DNA from: Rhizobium sp. BT04
GTDB taxonomy: Bacteria > Pseudomonadota > Alphaproteobacteria > Rhizobiales > Rhizobiaceae
Direction of reading: 5' to 3'
Assembly: GCF_030053135.1 (NCBI RefSeq)
Contig: NZ_CP125652.1
Span: forward strand, 3,590,501-3,654,500
DNA: 64,000 nucleotides
In this document: positions 42,646-54,551 of the stretch, one piece after another
How positions within the stretch are numbered: the stretch's first letter is position 1
Layout: each line of letters begins with the position of its first letter
Made by a program: the position numbers and the translations under genes
The notes under the pieces: generated by a model
Told to the model about the DNA's origin: nothing
The model's database searches: none
The model's input: only the letters and a program-made list of their open reading frames with translations

Positions 42646-44442
42646 ATGCCAGTCTACAAGGCCCCGGTGAACGATACGCTCTTCGTCCTGAACGACGTGC
42701 TGGGCCTCGAACGCTACAACAATCTTCCCGGTTTTGCCGATGCGACGCCTGATCTGATCGAAGCGATCCTCGGCGAGGCGGCCAGGGTTGCCGAGGAAGC
42801 GCTCTTCCCGCTGAATTATTCCGGCGATCAGGAAGGCTGCGCGCGCCACGACGATGCCAGCGTCTCGACCCCGAAGGGCTTCAAGGAAGCCTATAAGGCC
42901 TATCGCGAAGGCGGCTGGATCGGCCTTGCGGTGTCGGAGGAATTCGGCGGGCAGGGGCTTCCCTATACGCTGCATACTGCCGTCGGCGAATATACCTCTG
43001 CCGCCAACATGTCGCTGATGATGTATCCCGGCCTGACGCAGGGCGCGATCGCCGCGATCCTCGTCCATGGCTCCGATGAGCAGAAGAGCACCTATCTGCC
43101 GAAGATGGTCGACGGCGCCTGGTCCGGAACCATGAACCTGACCGAGCCGCATTGCGGCACCGATCTCGGCATGCTGCGCACCAAGGCGGTGCTGCAGGCG
43201 GACGGCAGCTACAGAATATCGGGCCAGAAGATCTTCATCTCCGCCGGCGAGCACGATCTGGCCGACAATATCGTTCATCTGGTGCTCGCCCGCATCGAAG
43301 GCGCGCCCGAGGGCACCAAGGGCATTTCGCTCTTCATCGTTCCGAAATTCCTCGTCGGCAAGGACGGCGCGCTCGGCCCCCGCAACGCCGTCTCCTGCGG
43401 CGCGATCGAGCACAAGATGGGCATCCACGCCAACGCCACCTGCGTGATGAATTACGACGAGGCGACCGGCTTCCTGATCGGCGCCGAAAACCGCGGCCTC
43501 AACGCCATGTTCGTGATGATGAACGAGGCGCGACTGATGGTCGGCCTGCAGGGTATCGCCATTTCCGAGATCGCCTATCAGAATGCCGCCAGCTATGCCC
43601 GCGACCGCATCCAGGGCCGCTCGCTCTCCGGCCCCAAGGCGCCTGACAAGAAGGCCGATCCGATCATCGTCCATCCGGATATTCGCCGCACGCTGATGAC
43701 CATCCGCGCTTTCAACGAGGCCGGCCGCGCCTTCCTGCTCTGGACGGCGCTGAAGTCCGATATCGCCCACCGTTCCACCGACGAGAAGGAGCGCCAGCCG
43801 GCCGACGATATTCTCGGCCTCGTCACCCCGATCCTCAAGGGCGTGATGACCGACAAGGGCTTCGATCATGCCGTCATGGCCCAGCAGGTCTTCGGCGGCC
43901 ACGGCTATATCGAAGAACACGGCATGAGCCAGTATGTGCGCGATGCCCGCATCGCCATGATCTATGAAGGCGCCAACGGCATTCAGGCGCTCGATCTCGT
44001 CGGCCGCAAGCTCGCCTTGAACGGCGGCCGCGCCGCCATGGCCCTCTTCAAGGAGATCGGCGATTTCTGCGAGGAGAACCGCGGCAACGAAAAGCTCTCC
44101 TTCTTCACCAAGCATCTGAAGAAGGGCTTGAACGACGTCCAGGCCGCGACCATGTGGTTCATGCAGAACGCCATGGCCAAGCCCGACAATGCCGGCGCCG
44201 GCTCGACCGACTACATGCACCTCTTCGGCCTCGTCGTTCTCGGCTATATGTGGGCAAAGATGGCAAAAGCCGCCGAGGATGGCCTTGCATCGGGCGATGC
44301 CGCCCGCGAGGATTTCCTGAAGAACAAGCTGATCACGGCGAAATTCTTCATGGAGCGGATCATGCCGGAAACCACGCTGCGCAAGGCCCGCATCGAGGCC
44401 GGCGCCGACACGATGATGGAATTGGCCGCCGACGCGTTTTGA
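42646..44442 (+). CDS. fadE: Acyl-CoA dehydrogenase
   Basis: 598 residues from ATG 42646, with GGAGGAATT upstream (ATG 42628 lies inside that site). FAD enzyme of fatty acid beta-oxidation. Central and C-terminal domains are clear: FAD/substrate motifs MNLTEPHCGTDLG, QKIFISAGEHDL, CGAIEHKMGIHANATC and VFGGHGYIEEHGMSQY, with catalytic Glu in YEGANGIQALDLVGRKL. A C-terminal extension of the FadE-like long acyl-CoA dehydrogenases gives the 598 length. First gene of an operon with thiolase, cupin and FadB; a palindrome precedes it. Confidence 0.94.
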   Translation: MPVYKAPVNDTLFVLNDVLGLERYNNLPGFADATPDLIEAILGEAARVAEEALFPLNYSGDQEGCARHDDASVSTPKGFKEAYKAYREGGWIGLAVSEEFGGQGLPYTLHTAVGEYTSAANMSLMMYPGLTQGAIAAILVHGSDEQKSTYLPKMVDGAWSGTMNLTEPHCGTDLGMLRTKAVLQADGSYRISGQKIFISAGEHDLADNIVHLVLARIEGAPEGTKGISLFIVPKFLVGKDGALGPRNAVSCGAIEHKMGIHANATCVMNYDEATGFLIGAENRGLNAMFVMMNEARLMVGLQGIAISEIAYQNAASYARDRIQGRSLSGPKAPDKKADPIIVHPDIRRTLMTIRAFNEAGRAFLLWTALKSDIAHRSTDEKERQPADDILGLVTPILKGVMTDKGFDHAVMAQQVFGGHGYIEEHGMSQYVRDARIAMIYEGANGIQALDLVGRKLALNGGRAAMALFKEIGDFCEENRGNEKLSFFTKHLKKGLNDVQAATMWFMQNAMAKPDNAGAGSTDYMHLFGLVVLGYMWAKMAKAAEDGLASGDAAREDFLKNKLITAKFFMERIMPETTLRKARIEAGADTMMELAADAF

Positions 44443-44450
44443 GCCGGTTC

Positions 44451-44489
44451 TCCCTCCCCCTTGTGGGGAGGGTTGGGGAGGGGTCTTTT
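44451..44489. repeat. C/G-rich hairpin repeat between fad genes
   Basis: CCCTCCCC / GGGGAGGG with a 5-base loop at 44452-44472, followed by TTGGGGAGGGGTCTTTT. A common proteobacterial intergenic motif; it may reduce read-through or stabilise the upstream mRNA. Confidence 0.45.
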
Positions 44490-44542
44490 CCCCTCCTTCC
44501 AGGATTTGAGGCAGGATAGATTGCCGCCAGGGAGACGAGGAA

Positions 44543-45751
44543 ATGACCGAGGTTTTCATTTACGATCACGTTCGCACGCCGCGCGGCCGCGGCAAGAAGG
44601 ACGGCGCCCTGCATGAGGTGCCTTCCGTCCGCCTCGCGGCCAAGACGCTGGAAGCGATCCGCGACCGCAACGGGCTCGACACCAACACCGTCGACGACAT
44701 CATCATGGGCTGCGTCGATCCGGTCATGGATGCCGGCGCCGTCATCCCCAAGGCGGCCGCCTTCGAAGCCGGTTACTCCACCAGGGCGCCCGGCATGCAG
44801 ATCTCCCGCTTCTGCGCCTCCGGCCTCGATGCCGTCAATTTCGGCGCCGGCAAGATCGCCCAGGGCGCCGACGACATCGTCATCGCAGGCGGCGTCGAAA
44901 GCATGTCGCGCGTCGGCCTCGGCATGTCCGGCGGCGCCTGGTTCATGGATCCTTCGGTGAATTTTCCGGCCTATTTCATGCCGCAGGGCGTCTCGGCCGA
45001 TCTCATCGCCACCAAATACGGTTTCAACAGGACCGATGTCGACGCTTACGCCGTCGAAAGCCAGAAGCGCGCCGCCCATGCCTGGGAAAACGGCTGGTTC
45101 GACAAGTCGGTCGTCCCGGTCAAGGATCAGAACGGCCTGACGATCCTTGATAAGGACGAGCATATGCGTCCCGGCACCGACATGCAGGCGCTCGCCTCCC
45201 TCAATCCGTCCTTCCAGATGCCCGGCGAGATGGGTGGCTTCGAGGCCGTCGGCATCCAGGCCCATCCGGAGATCGAGCGCATCAACTATGTCCATCATGC
45301 CGGCAATTCCTCCGGCATCGTCGATGGCGCCGGCGTCGTCCTGCTCGGCTCCAGGGCCGGCGGTCAGAGCATGGGGCTGAAGCCGCGTGCCCGCATCAAG
45401 GCTTTCGCCAATATCGGCTCAGATCCGGCGCTGATGTTGACCGGACCTGTCGACGTCACCGAGAAGCTGTTGAAGCGGACAGGCATGCGCCTTGCCGACA
45501 TCGACCTCTTCGAACTGAACGAAGCCTTCGCCGCCGTGGTGCTGCGCTACATGCAGGCTTTCGAGATCGATCACGACAGGATCAACGTCAATGGCGGCGC
45601 CATCGCCATGGGCCATCCGCTCGGCGCCACCGGCGCGATGATCCTCGGCACGGTGCTGGACGAGCTTGAACGCCGCGACCTCAACACCGCACTGGTGACG
45701 CTCTGCATCGGCGCCGGCATGGGCACGGCAACGGTTATCGAAAGGGTCTGA
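44543..45751 (+). CDS. fadA: Acetyl-CoA C-acyltransferase (3-ketoacyl-CoA thiolase)
   Basis: 402 residues. Thiolase active sites: nucleophilic Cys near 91 in [16 protein letters not shown], His in [19 protein letters not shown] near 356 and the C-terminal Cys in [14 protein letters not shown]. Cleaves 3-ketoacyl-CoA to acetyl-CoA in beta-oxidation. It follows the dehydrogenase after 100 bases containing a hairpin and ends 2 bases before the cupin gene, so it belongs to the operon. A biosynthetic thiolase role is less likely in this context. Confidence 0.94.
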   Translation: MTEVFIYDHVRTPRGRGKKDGALHEVPSVRLAAKTLEAIRDRNGLDTNTVDDIIMGCVDPVMDAGAVIPKAAAFEAGYSTRAPGMQISRFCASGLDAVNFGAGKIAQGADDIVIAGGVESMSRVGLGMSGGAWFMDPSVNFPAYFMPQGVSADLIATKYGFNRTDVDAYAVESQKRAAHAWENGWFDKSVVPVKDQNGLTILDKDEHMRPGTDMQALASLNPSFQMPGEMGGFEAVGIQAHPEIERINYVHHAGNSSGIVDGAGVVLLGSRAGGQSMGLKPRARIKAFANIGSDPALMLTGPVDVTEKLLKRTGMRLADIDLFELNEAFAAVVLRYMQAFEIDHDRINVNGGAIAMGHPLGATGAMILGTVLDELERRDLNTALVTLCIGAGMGTATVIERV

Positions 45752-45753
45752 CG

Positions 45754-46137
45754 ATGGGCTTCAACACCGGCACCATCGAATCCGAATATGCCGAGGTCAG
45801 CGAGCACTGGTCGCCCCGCGTCATAGCCGATCTCAACGGCCAGAGCGTCAAGCTCGCCAAGGTTCAGGGCCAGCTCGCCTGGCATTCTCACCGCGATGAA
45901 GACGAGCTTTTCCTCATCTGGAAGGGAGCGCTTACCATCGAATATCGCGACCGCCCGCATGTGCATCTGAGCGCCGGTGATTTTCATGTCGTCCCGAGAG
46001 GTGTCGAGCATAATCCGGTTGCGCCGGAGGAATGCTGGATCGTGCTATTCGAACCATCGCAGACCAAGCATACCGGCGACGTCGTCACCGAAAAGACGAA
46101 GACCTTAGACGCGCAGCGCAGCCATTTGCCGGCCTGA
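45754..46137 (+). CDS. Cupin-domain protein in the beta-oxidation operon
   Basis: 127 residues. Single cupin barrel with metal ligands in [17 protein letters not shown] (HxH...E) and [20 protein letters not shown] (final His). Small cupins of this kind bind a metal and often a small carbonyl or organic acid. It is placed between thiolase and FadB with gaps of 2 and 16 bases, so it is cotranscribed and perhaps removes or senses an acyl-CoA derived intermediate; that is inference from position. Confidence 0.9.
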   Translation: MGFNTGTIESEYAEVSEHWSPRVIADLNGQSVKLAKVQGQLAWHSHRDEDELFLIWKGALTIEYRDRPHVHLSAGDFHVVPRGVEHNPVAPEECWIVLFEPSQTKHTGDVVTEKTKTLDAQRSHLPA

Positions 46138-46153
46138 TCGGGGAGGAAACCCA

Positions 46154-48367
46154 ATGACCTACACCAATTTCACGCTCGAAACCGACGCCGACGGCATCAC
46201 TCTTGTCACCTGGGACATGCCCGGCAAATCGATGAACGTCTTCACCGCGGAGGTGATGGCCGAACTCGACGCCATCATCGACGCCACGACCGCCGATGCC
46301 GCCGTCAAGGGTGTCGTCTTCACCTCGGGCAAGTCCTCCTTCTCCGGCGGCGCCGACCTGTCGATGATCAAGTCGATGTTCAGCTCCTATCAGGAGGAGA
46401 AAGTAAAAAGCCCAGAGACGGCCGTGCAGACCCTCTTCGGTCTGGTCGGCCGTATGAGCGGCCTGTTCCGCAAGCTTGAAACGTCGGGCAAGCCCTGGGT
46501 GTCCGCCATCAACGGCACCTGCATGGGCGGTGCCTTCGAACTGTCGCTCGCCTGCCACGGCCGCGTTGCCTCCAATGCCAAGAGCGTCAAGATCGCGCTG
46601 CCCGAAGTCAAGGTCGGCATCTTCCCCGGCGCCGGCGGCACGCAGCGTGTGCCGCGGCTGGCCAACGCCCAGGATGCCCTGCAGATGATGACGACCGGCC
46701 AGTCGCTGACCGGCTCCCGCGCCAAGGCGATGAACCTCGTGCATCAGGTGGTCGAGCCGGATCAGCTCATCCCGGCCGCCAAGCAGATGATCAAGGATGG
46801 TCTGAAGCCGGTCGCCCCCTGGGATGAGAAGGGCTTCAAGGCGCCGGGCGGCGGCATCTGGACGCCGGCCTCCGCTCAGCTCTGGCCGGCAGCGCCAGCG
46901 ATCCTGCGCCGGGAAACATCGGGCAATTATCCGGCAGCGCTTGCCATCCTGAAATGTGTCTATGAAGGCCTGCAGGTGCCGTTCGATACCGGCCTGAAGA
47001 TCGAGCAGCGCTATTTCACCGAGGTGCTGCAGACCCGCGAAGCCTTCTCGATGATCCGTTCGCTGTTCATCTCCATGCAGGAGCTCGGCAAGGGCGCCCG
47101 CCGCCCGGCCGGTCACCCCAAGACCGAGCTGAAACATGTCGGCGTCGTCGGCGCCGGCTTCATGGGCGCCTCGATCGCTTATGTCACCGCCGCCGCCGGC
47201 ATTTCCGTGACGTTGATCGACCGCGACATCGAAGCCGCGACCAAGGGCAAGACCGTCTCCGAAGGCCTGGTCAAGGATTCTGTCGGTAAGGGACGTCTTA
47301 CGCAGGACGAGGCGGCAGCACTGCTATCGCGCATCACGCCCTCAGCCGATTATGCCGACCTCGCCAAAACAGATCTCGTCATCGAGGCGGTATTCGAGGA
47401 TCGCGAGGTGAAAAAAGCCGTCATCGAGGCGGTCGAAGCCGTGCTGCCCGAAGGCGCGATCTTCGCCTCCAATACCTCGACCCTGCCGATCTCGGGTCTC
47501 GCGAAGAATTCGAAACGCCCGGCCGATTTCATCGGCATCCATTTCTTCTCGCCTGTCGAAAAGATGATGTTGACCGAAGTTATCCTCGGAAGCGAAACCG
47601 GCGACAAGGCGCTGGCCGTGGCGCTCGATTATGTCGCCGCCATCAAGAAGACGCCGATCGTCGTCAACGACACCCGCGGTTTCTTCGTCAATCGCTGCGT
47701 GCTGCGCTATATGTCGGAAAGCTACGACATGCTGATCGAGGGCGTGCCGCCTGCGATGATCGAGAATGCCGCCAAGATGGCCGGCATGCCTGTGGGACCG
47801 CTGGCGCTCAACGACGAAGTGGCGATCGACCTCTCGCTGAAGATCCTCAAGGCCACCGTCGCCGATCTCGGCGAAAAAGCCATCGACCCCAGGCATATGG
47901 AACTCATCTCCCGCCTGGTCGAAAAGGAGGGCCGTTTCGGCCGCAAGAATTCCAAGGGTTTTTACGACTACCCGCCGAAGCCGGCGAAGAAGTCGCTCTG
48001 GCCCGACCTCAAGACCCTCTACCCGCAGAAAAAGGCGGACGAGGTCGACGTCACCGTCCTGAAGCAACGCTTCCTCGTCACCATCGCGCTGGAAGCCGCC
48101 CGCACCGTGGAAGAAGGCATCGTCACCGATCCGCGCGAGGCCGATGTCGGCTCGATCCTCGGCTTCGGCTTCGCGCCCTATACCGGCGGGGCGCTGAGCT
48201 ATATCGACGGCATGGGCGCGAAGGCCTTCGTGGAGCTGGCTGAAAAGTTAGCGGAGGCTTACGGAGATCACTTCAGGCCGACGCCGCTCTTGAAAGACAT
48301 GGCCGCCAAGGGCGAGACCTTCTACGGGCGGTTCGATCCCTATGCGAGGGTGGGGGAGGCGGCGTGA
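46154..48367 (+). CDS. fadB: Fatty acid oxidation complex FadB-type protein
   Basis: 737 residues, multifunctional. N-terminal enoyl-CoA hydratase part: SGKSSFSGGADLSMIKS (oxyanion hole), INGTCMGGAFELSLACHGR and LPEVKVGIFPGAGGTQRVPRL. C-terminal 3-hydroxyacyl-CoA dehydrogenase: NAD motif GVVGAGFMGASIAY near 330, FASNTSTLPISGL, GIHFFSPVEKM with the catalytic His, and VVNDTRGFFVNRC. Hydrates and oxidises acyl-CoA intermediates, completing the cycle with the two upstream enzymes. End of the operon. Confidence 0.95.
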   Translation: MTYTNFTLETDADGITLVTWDMPGKSMNVFTAEVMAELDAIIDATTADAAVKGVVFTSGKSSFSGGADLSMIKSMFSSYQEEKVKSPETAVQTLFGLVGRMSGLFRKLETSGKPWVSAINGTCMGGAFELSLACHGRVASNAKSVKIALPEVKVGIFPGAGGTQRVPRLANAQDALQMMTTGQSLTGSRAKAMNLVHQVVEPDQLIPAAKQMIKDGLKPVAPWDEKGFKAPGGGIWTPASAQLWPAAPAILRRETSGNYPAALAILKCVYEGLQVPFDTGLKIEQRYFTEVLQTREAFSMIRSLFISMQELGKGARRPAGHPKTELKHVGVVGAGFMGASIAYVTAAAGISVTLIDRDIEAATKGKTVSEGLVKDSVGKGRLTQDEAAALLSRITPSADYADLAKTDLVIEAVFEDREVKKAVIEAVEAVLPEGAIFASNTSTLPISGLAKNSKRPADFIGIHFFSPVEKMMLTEVILGSETGDKALAVALDYVAAIKKTPIVVNDTRGFFVNRCVLRYMSESYDMLIEGVPPAMIENAAKMAGMPVGPLALNDEVAIDLSLKILKATVADLGEKAIDPRHMELISRLVEKEGRFGRKNSKGFYDYPPKPAKKSLWPDLKTLYPQKKADEVDVTVLKQRFLVTIALEAARTVEEGIVTDPREADVGSILGFGFAPYTGGALSYIDGMGAKAFVELAEKLAEAYGDHFRPTPLLKDMAAKGETFYGRFDPYARVGEAA

Positions 48368-48630
48368 GCCGCCTTTGCCCTTGTGCTGCTGCACGACATT
48401 CAAGAATTGTTCGTTTTCGATCAGCCAAACCCTAATTCGACTTTTCCTTGCGGACGCCTTGTCACGGACACAATTCCCGATTAAACGTTCACGCATCGAT
48501 CTTGCTAGATGAACTTTGAAACGGCGCTCGCGTCGTTCCTGGCGAACTTCCTCCAAAATCGGTTTTCATCGCCGCCTGGACATTTGTCCGGGCTGCATTC
48601 TTCTATGAACGATTCGAAAAGGATATCGTC

Positions 48631-48840
48631 ATGAGCACTGGTACCGTAAAGTGGTTCAACGCAACCAAGGGCTTCGGCTTCATTCAGCCGGACGACGGCG
48701 CAGCCGACGTTTTCGTCCACATCTCCGCCGTTGAACGCGCTGGCATGCGCGATCTCAAGGATGGCCAGAAGCTGTCTTACGAGCTCGTCCGCGACAACAA
48801 GTCCGGCAAGATGTCGGCAGACCGCCTCCAGGCGGCCTGA
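48631..48840 (+). CDS. cspA: Cold-shock protein CspA-type
   Basis: 69 residues, single OB-fold cold-shock domain with RNP1 KGFGFI and RNP2 VFVHIS in [17 protein letters not shown] and [13 protein letters not shown]. Acts as RNA chaperone. The preceding 263 bases contain no gene and are long enough for the extended leader that cold-shock genes often carry for temperature-sensitive translation. An intrinsic terminator follows at 48918. Confidence 0.96.
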   Translation: MSTGTVKWFNATKGFGFIQPDDGAADVFVHISAVERAGMRDLKDGQKLSYELVRDNKSGKMSADRLQAA

Positions 48841-48917
48841 GCCTTTAAAAGGCTTATGAATATCATCTCCGGATCGTGACCACGGATGTACTGGCACGGT
48901 TCGTTGAGATGGCAGGG

Positions 48918-48949
48918 AAGGTCGGGTTAGCCCGGCCTTTTTTATTTTT
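48918..48949 (+). terminator. Intrinsic terminator of cspA
   Basis: Stem GGTCGGG / CCCGGCC (7 pairs including one G-U), loop TTAG, followed by TTTTTTATTTTT. It lies 80 bases behind the stop codon. Confidence 0.88.
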
Positions 48950-49041
48950 GGGTGGTTTGTGCTAGGCCCTTCCCAAGAAATGCATCCGCGGCACGACCTT
49001 GAAGAATCTCCCGATTTTTCGTCGCAAGACGGCCAAGCCGC

Positions 49042-49485
49042 TCAGCCTCCAGCCGCCCCGTCACCCTCCAGCATCGCCATTACCCGCGCCATCACCGCCC
49101 GCGCCGCATCGAGTTCGGCCGCCGTAAAGGCGGCACCGAGCCCGTCCGCCCATCCGGCCTGCGCCACCTCGATGACGTCAAGCCGAGTCGCCCCCTCCGC
49201 CGTTAGCCGCACCAGCTTGGCGCGTTGGTGTTGCGGGTTGTCGGCATAGGCGATCAGCCCTTCGCCTTCCAGCACATCGGTAAGCCGCTGCACCCCCTGG
49301 CGGGCGAGACCGAGGGCGCGGGCGATCTGCGCCACCGACATGTCGCCGCGCCTTGCTGCGGCCAGCACCTGCCAGCGGGCACTGGTCTGTCCTGCCGGTC
49401 TTGCCAGCTGGTCGCCGGCCGCCGTCAGATGGCCGGCAAGGCGAAGCGCCGTGATCGCGAAAGCGGAAAAGGCATTCCCCTCCAT
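49042..49485 (-). CDS. MarR-family transcriptional regulator
   Basis: 147 residues from the ATG at 49485 (GGAG 6 bases upstream; an in-frame ATG at 49542 would start inside the operators). Winged helix: MSVAQIARALGLARQGVQRLTDVLEGEGLI with recognition helix LARQGVQRLTDVLE, and the wing ADNPQHQRAKLVRLTAEG. Typical MarR length. It is divergent from the GFA gene with two palindromes in between, so it probably represses both itself and the neighbour; the effector is unknown, perhaps a reactive carbonyl. Confidence 0.9.
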   Translation of the reverse strand: MEGNAFSAFAITALRLAGHLTAAGDQLARPAGQTSARWQVLAAARRGDMSVAQIARALGLARQGVQRLTDVLEGEGLIAYADNPQHQRAKLVRLTAEGATRLDVIEVAQAGWADGLGAAFTAAELDAARAVMARVMAMLEGDGAAGG

Positions 49486-49509
49486 CGTTCGCTCCGGTCG
49501 ATTTTGTTT

Positions 49510-49560
49510 GACAACATGTTGTCGATTTTGTATCTCATCCATAATGACAACATATTGTCA
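49510..49560. promoter_or_regulatory. Pair of MarR-type operators
   Basis: GACAACATGTTGTC (perfect 14-base palindrome) at 49510-49523 and TGACAA-CATA-TTGTCA at 49545-49560 share the GACAACAT core and are about 36 bases apart centre to centre. They fill the space between the divergent MarR and GFA genes. Confidence 0.78.
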
Positions 49561-49601
49561 TGCGCGATCGGCCGATGCAACGTCGAAGGAGGAGATCACC
49601 C

Positions 49602-50006
49602 ATGAAGAAAACCTACAAGGGAAGCTGCCATTGCGGCAAAGTGCATTACGAGGTGGACATGGACCTCGAAGAAGGCACCGGCCGCTGCAATTGTTCGATC
49701 TGCGCCAAGCGGCGCTATTGGGGCGCCAACGTCAAGCCGGAGGATTTCCGGCTGATGTGCGACCCGGCGGAAACATCAGACTACCAGTTCAACACCATGA
49801 GCGGTCATCACCGCTTCTGCCGCACTTGCGGCGTGCCGGCCTTTGGCGATGGTTATGTCGAAGCGATCGGCGGCGCCTATGTCTCGATCAACATTGCCTG
49901 CCTCGACGATATCACCCCTGAGGAACTGGCAGCACTGCCGGTCCGTTACTCCGACGGCAGGCATGATGCCTGGTGGAACGAACCTGAAGTGACGAGTTAC
50001 CTCTGA
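49602..50006 (+). CDS. GFA-family (glutathione-dependent formaldehyde-activating-like) protein
   Basis: 134 residues from ATG 49602, with AAGGAGGAG upstream. Zinc-binding cysteine clusters: GSCHCGKVHYEV, RCNCSICAKR and FCRTCGVPAF match the GFA/CENP-V family. Some members bind glutathione adducts of formaldehyde; most are uncharacterised. The divergent MarR regulator with paired operators suggests inducible expression. Alternative: metal-binding protein without enzyme activity. Confidence 0.92.
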   Translation: MKKTYKGSCHCGKVHYEVDMDLEEGTGRCNCSICAKRRYWGANVKPEDFRLMCDPAETSDYQFNTMSGHHRFCRTCGVPAFGDGYVEAIGGAYVSINIACLDDITPEELAALPVRYSDGRHDAWWNEPEVTSYL

Positions 50007-50112
50007 AGTAATTCCAACAAAATGCGCGGCAGTTTTGCTGGAATTGCGCAAAGCTTGTCGGATCATCGTCATCCCGTTCGTCCTCGGTTCATAGCGGAGA
50101 AGGAGAACGGAT

Positions 50113-50556
50113 GTGAAAGATGAAACGAATGCCAGGCACGAGGAAGAGGCGGTCATCGCCATGCTGATGATGCGCGCCAAGGCGCTGGGGGAAAAGAACG
50201 CCGAGGAGGCGCTTTCCTATGAGGCCGAAGAGTCCGTCGAATTTTCGCTGGCGCCGCCGCTCGTCTATTACGGCAAGGACCAGGCGGGCCTGCAGGCCTG
50301 GTTTGACACCTGGGAAGGCCCGATCGGCGGCGAGGTGCGCGATGCCAAGCTGACGGTCGGCGGGGATGTCGCCTTCTGGAGCGGCCTCATGCACATGACG
50401 GGAACCAAGACTGATGGCGCCGAGGTCGATCTCTGGTTCCGCCAGACGCTGGGCCTCGTCAAGCAGGACGGCCGCTGGCTGGTTGCCCACCAGCACGCCT
50501 CGGTGCCTTTCGCGATGGATGGCAGCGGCCGCGCGCTGCTTGATCTGACGCCGTGA
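50113..50556 (+). CDS. SnoaL/NTF2-like fold protein
   Basis: 147 residues, GTG start at 50113 behind GGAGAAGGAG. An N-terminal helix with ALGEKNAEEALSYEAEESVEFS and the beta sheet segments GKDQAGLQAWFDTWEG, VAFWSGLMHMTG and VDLWFRQTLGLVKQDGRWLVAHQHASVPF are the pattern of DUF4440/SnoaL-like ketosteroid isomerase relatives. Small-molecule binding or isomerase activity is likely; the substrate is unknown. It lies about 107 bases after the GFA gene in the same direction, possibly a second member of that regulon. Confidence 0.87.
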   Translation: MKDETNARHEEEAVIAMLMMRAKALGEKNAEEALSYEAEESVEFSLAPPLVYYGKDQAGLQAWFDTWEGPIGGEVRDAKLTVGGDVAFWSGLMHMTGTKTDGAEVDLWFRQTLGLVKQDGRWLVAHQHASVPFAMDGSGRALLDLTP

Positions 50557-50769
50557 AGCCACGCTCTGTTTGTATAATTCTATCCTGCAATTAGCAGTGG
50601 GGCGTGCATCGTGGGATATCAACTGGAACCGGATAGTTCCGTTTGCCGACTTGTGGAGAATGAGAACTTTTTTAATCAAAATTTGCAAGCATGGATCTCG
50701 GGAGCCTTCGGTTTTGCTGGGTGACAGTTGTTCAAGCGCGCCGGCGAATTGACTTGAGGCGTCCGCTAG

Positions 50770-53151
<2,382 letters not shown>

Positions 53152-53161
53152 CACAGCCCTT

Positions 53162-53190
53162 GACCGGAGCGGAGACCCTTCGCTCCGGTC
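53162..53190. terminator. Hairpin between convergent MCP and MFS genes
   Basis: 10-bp perfect stem GACCGGAGCG / CGCTCCGGTC with a 9-base loop, 10 bases after the receptor stop. No T-run follows, but its position suits a bidirectional terminator or mRNA 3' stabiliser. Confidence 0.6.
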
Positions 53191-53211
53191 GATCTCGGCC
53201 GATGAAGAATG

Positions 53212-54414
53212 TCAGGCTGCGCTTTCCGCCGCCTTGCGCCGGCCGGCGCGAACCGCCGTGATCCCGACGCCCATCAGCAACAAGATCGCCGTCGCATAAA
53301 TATCCGTCGTCAGCGCGTAACCGGCCGATTTCGCCAGGAACCCGGCAAGGATCGCCGGCAGGCTGAAGGCGAGGTAGCTCTGGACGTAGAAGGCCGCCAG
53401 TAATCCGGCCCGCTCGTCCGGTTTGGCAAGTGGCATGATCGTGCCGATCGAGCCGAGGAAATTGGTGCCGAAACCGGCGCCGGTGAAGACGGTGCCGACG
53501 AGAAGCAGCGGCACGTTGGCGAGATGCACGCCGGCAACGACCGTCAGGATGCCGAGTGTCTTCGCCGACACGCCGAAACCGAGGTTGGCCGAGGCCGTCT
53601 TGCCGCGCCTGAGATAGACGGCGATTGCCCCGCTCACCATCAACGCGGTGACGACGGCGCCGCCCGTCAGCGGCGCGCCGCTGCCGGTGGTGCTGGCGAC
53701 CAGCGACGGGACCAGCGACAGATAGAAGCCGGCAAGCGTCCAGTTGGCGACGTTGATCGGCGTCACCAGCGACAGCGGCCGCTTCACCTGCGGCGGAACA
53801 GCGACCCGCGGTATCAGCGAACCGAGCGCGCCCGGCCGTGTGCCGCCGGTCTCGCGCGTCAGCCAGATGGCCGCTGCCTGCAGGGTGAAGGCGACGAGCA
53901 GCAGCGCGTAGGTGAGATGCATCGGGAAGGGGCCGTATTGGATCAAGGCGCTGGTGCCGACCGCGCCCACCGCCATGCCGCAAAGCGGCGCGATCGAATT
54001 GACGATCTGCCCTTTGGCCCGGTCGACATCAACGAGAGCGGCTCCGAGCGAGGCGCCGGCAATCCCCGTTGCAATGCCCTGCACGATCCGCGCCGCGATC
54101 AGCCAGCCGGGACCGCTGGCGACGACGAACAGGCCCATGGCGACGATTTCGAGCACCAGGGCGAAAAAGATCACCGGCTTGCGGCCGAGATGGTCGGAGA
54201 TCGAACCGGCGATCAGCAGTGCCGCCAGCAGCGCGAAGGCGTAGACGGCGAAGACCACCGTGATCAGCACCGGCGAGAGCGCGAAGTTCTCCTGATAGAT
54301 CCGGTAGAGCGGCGTGGGCGCTGCGGAGGCGCCGAAGAAAGTGGCGAGCGTCAGCGCATGAAAGCCGATCGAGGGGCGCGGCGAATTCTCTATGGATTTG
54401 GCTGCGGCGACCAT
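53212..54414 (-). CDS. MFS transporter
   Basis: 400 residues, 12 predicted membrane segments. Loop 2-3 motif A is GSISDHLGRKPVIF; helix 4-5 segment is RIVQGIATGIAGASLGAALVDVDRAKG, cited as RIVQGIATGIAG. Single-domain drug or sugar efflux pattern of the DHA1 type. It is divergent from a TetR gene with 137 bases between, the usual arrangement for repressor-controlled export. Substrate unknown. Confidence 0.92.
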   Translation of the reverse strand: MVAAAKSIENSPRPSIGFHALTLATFFGASAAPTPLYRIYQENFALSPVLITVVFAVYAFALLAALLIAGSISDHLGRKPVIFFALVLEIVAMGLFVVASGPGWLIAARIVQGIATGIAGASLGAALVDVDRAKGQIVNSIAPLCGMAVGAVGTSALIQYGPFPMHLTYALLLVAFTLQAAAIWLTRETGGTRPGALGSLIPRVAVPPQVKRPLSLVTPINVANWTLAGFYLSLVPSLVASTTGSGAPLTGGAVVTALMVSGAIAVYLRRGKTASANLGFGVSAKTLGILTVVAGVHLANVPLLLVGTVFTGAGFGTNFLGSIGTIMPLAKPDERAGLLAAFYVQSYLAFSLPAILAGFLAKSAGYALTTDIYATAILLLMGVGITAVRAGRRKAAESAA

Positions 54415-54551
54415 ATATAAGCCCCTTAAAGCTAAACAGTTGCGTTAGCTCCATGTAGGGTAGGCGCCTGGTAAAGGCAAATTATTTGCGTTTATGGTTC
54501 TGTCAAAGATTTTGAACTATGGGCGTCAGGTGCAAAAGTCGGGTTGCAGGC

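Noticed and set aside
42508..44559. 683-codon minus-strand frame over the acyl-CoA dehydrogenase
   Set aside because: Antisense of a gene with all family motifs and its own ribosome site.
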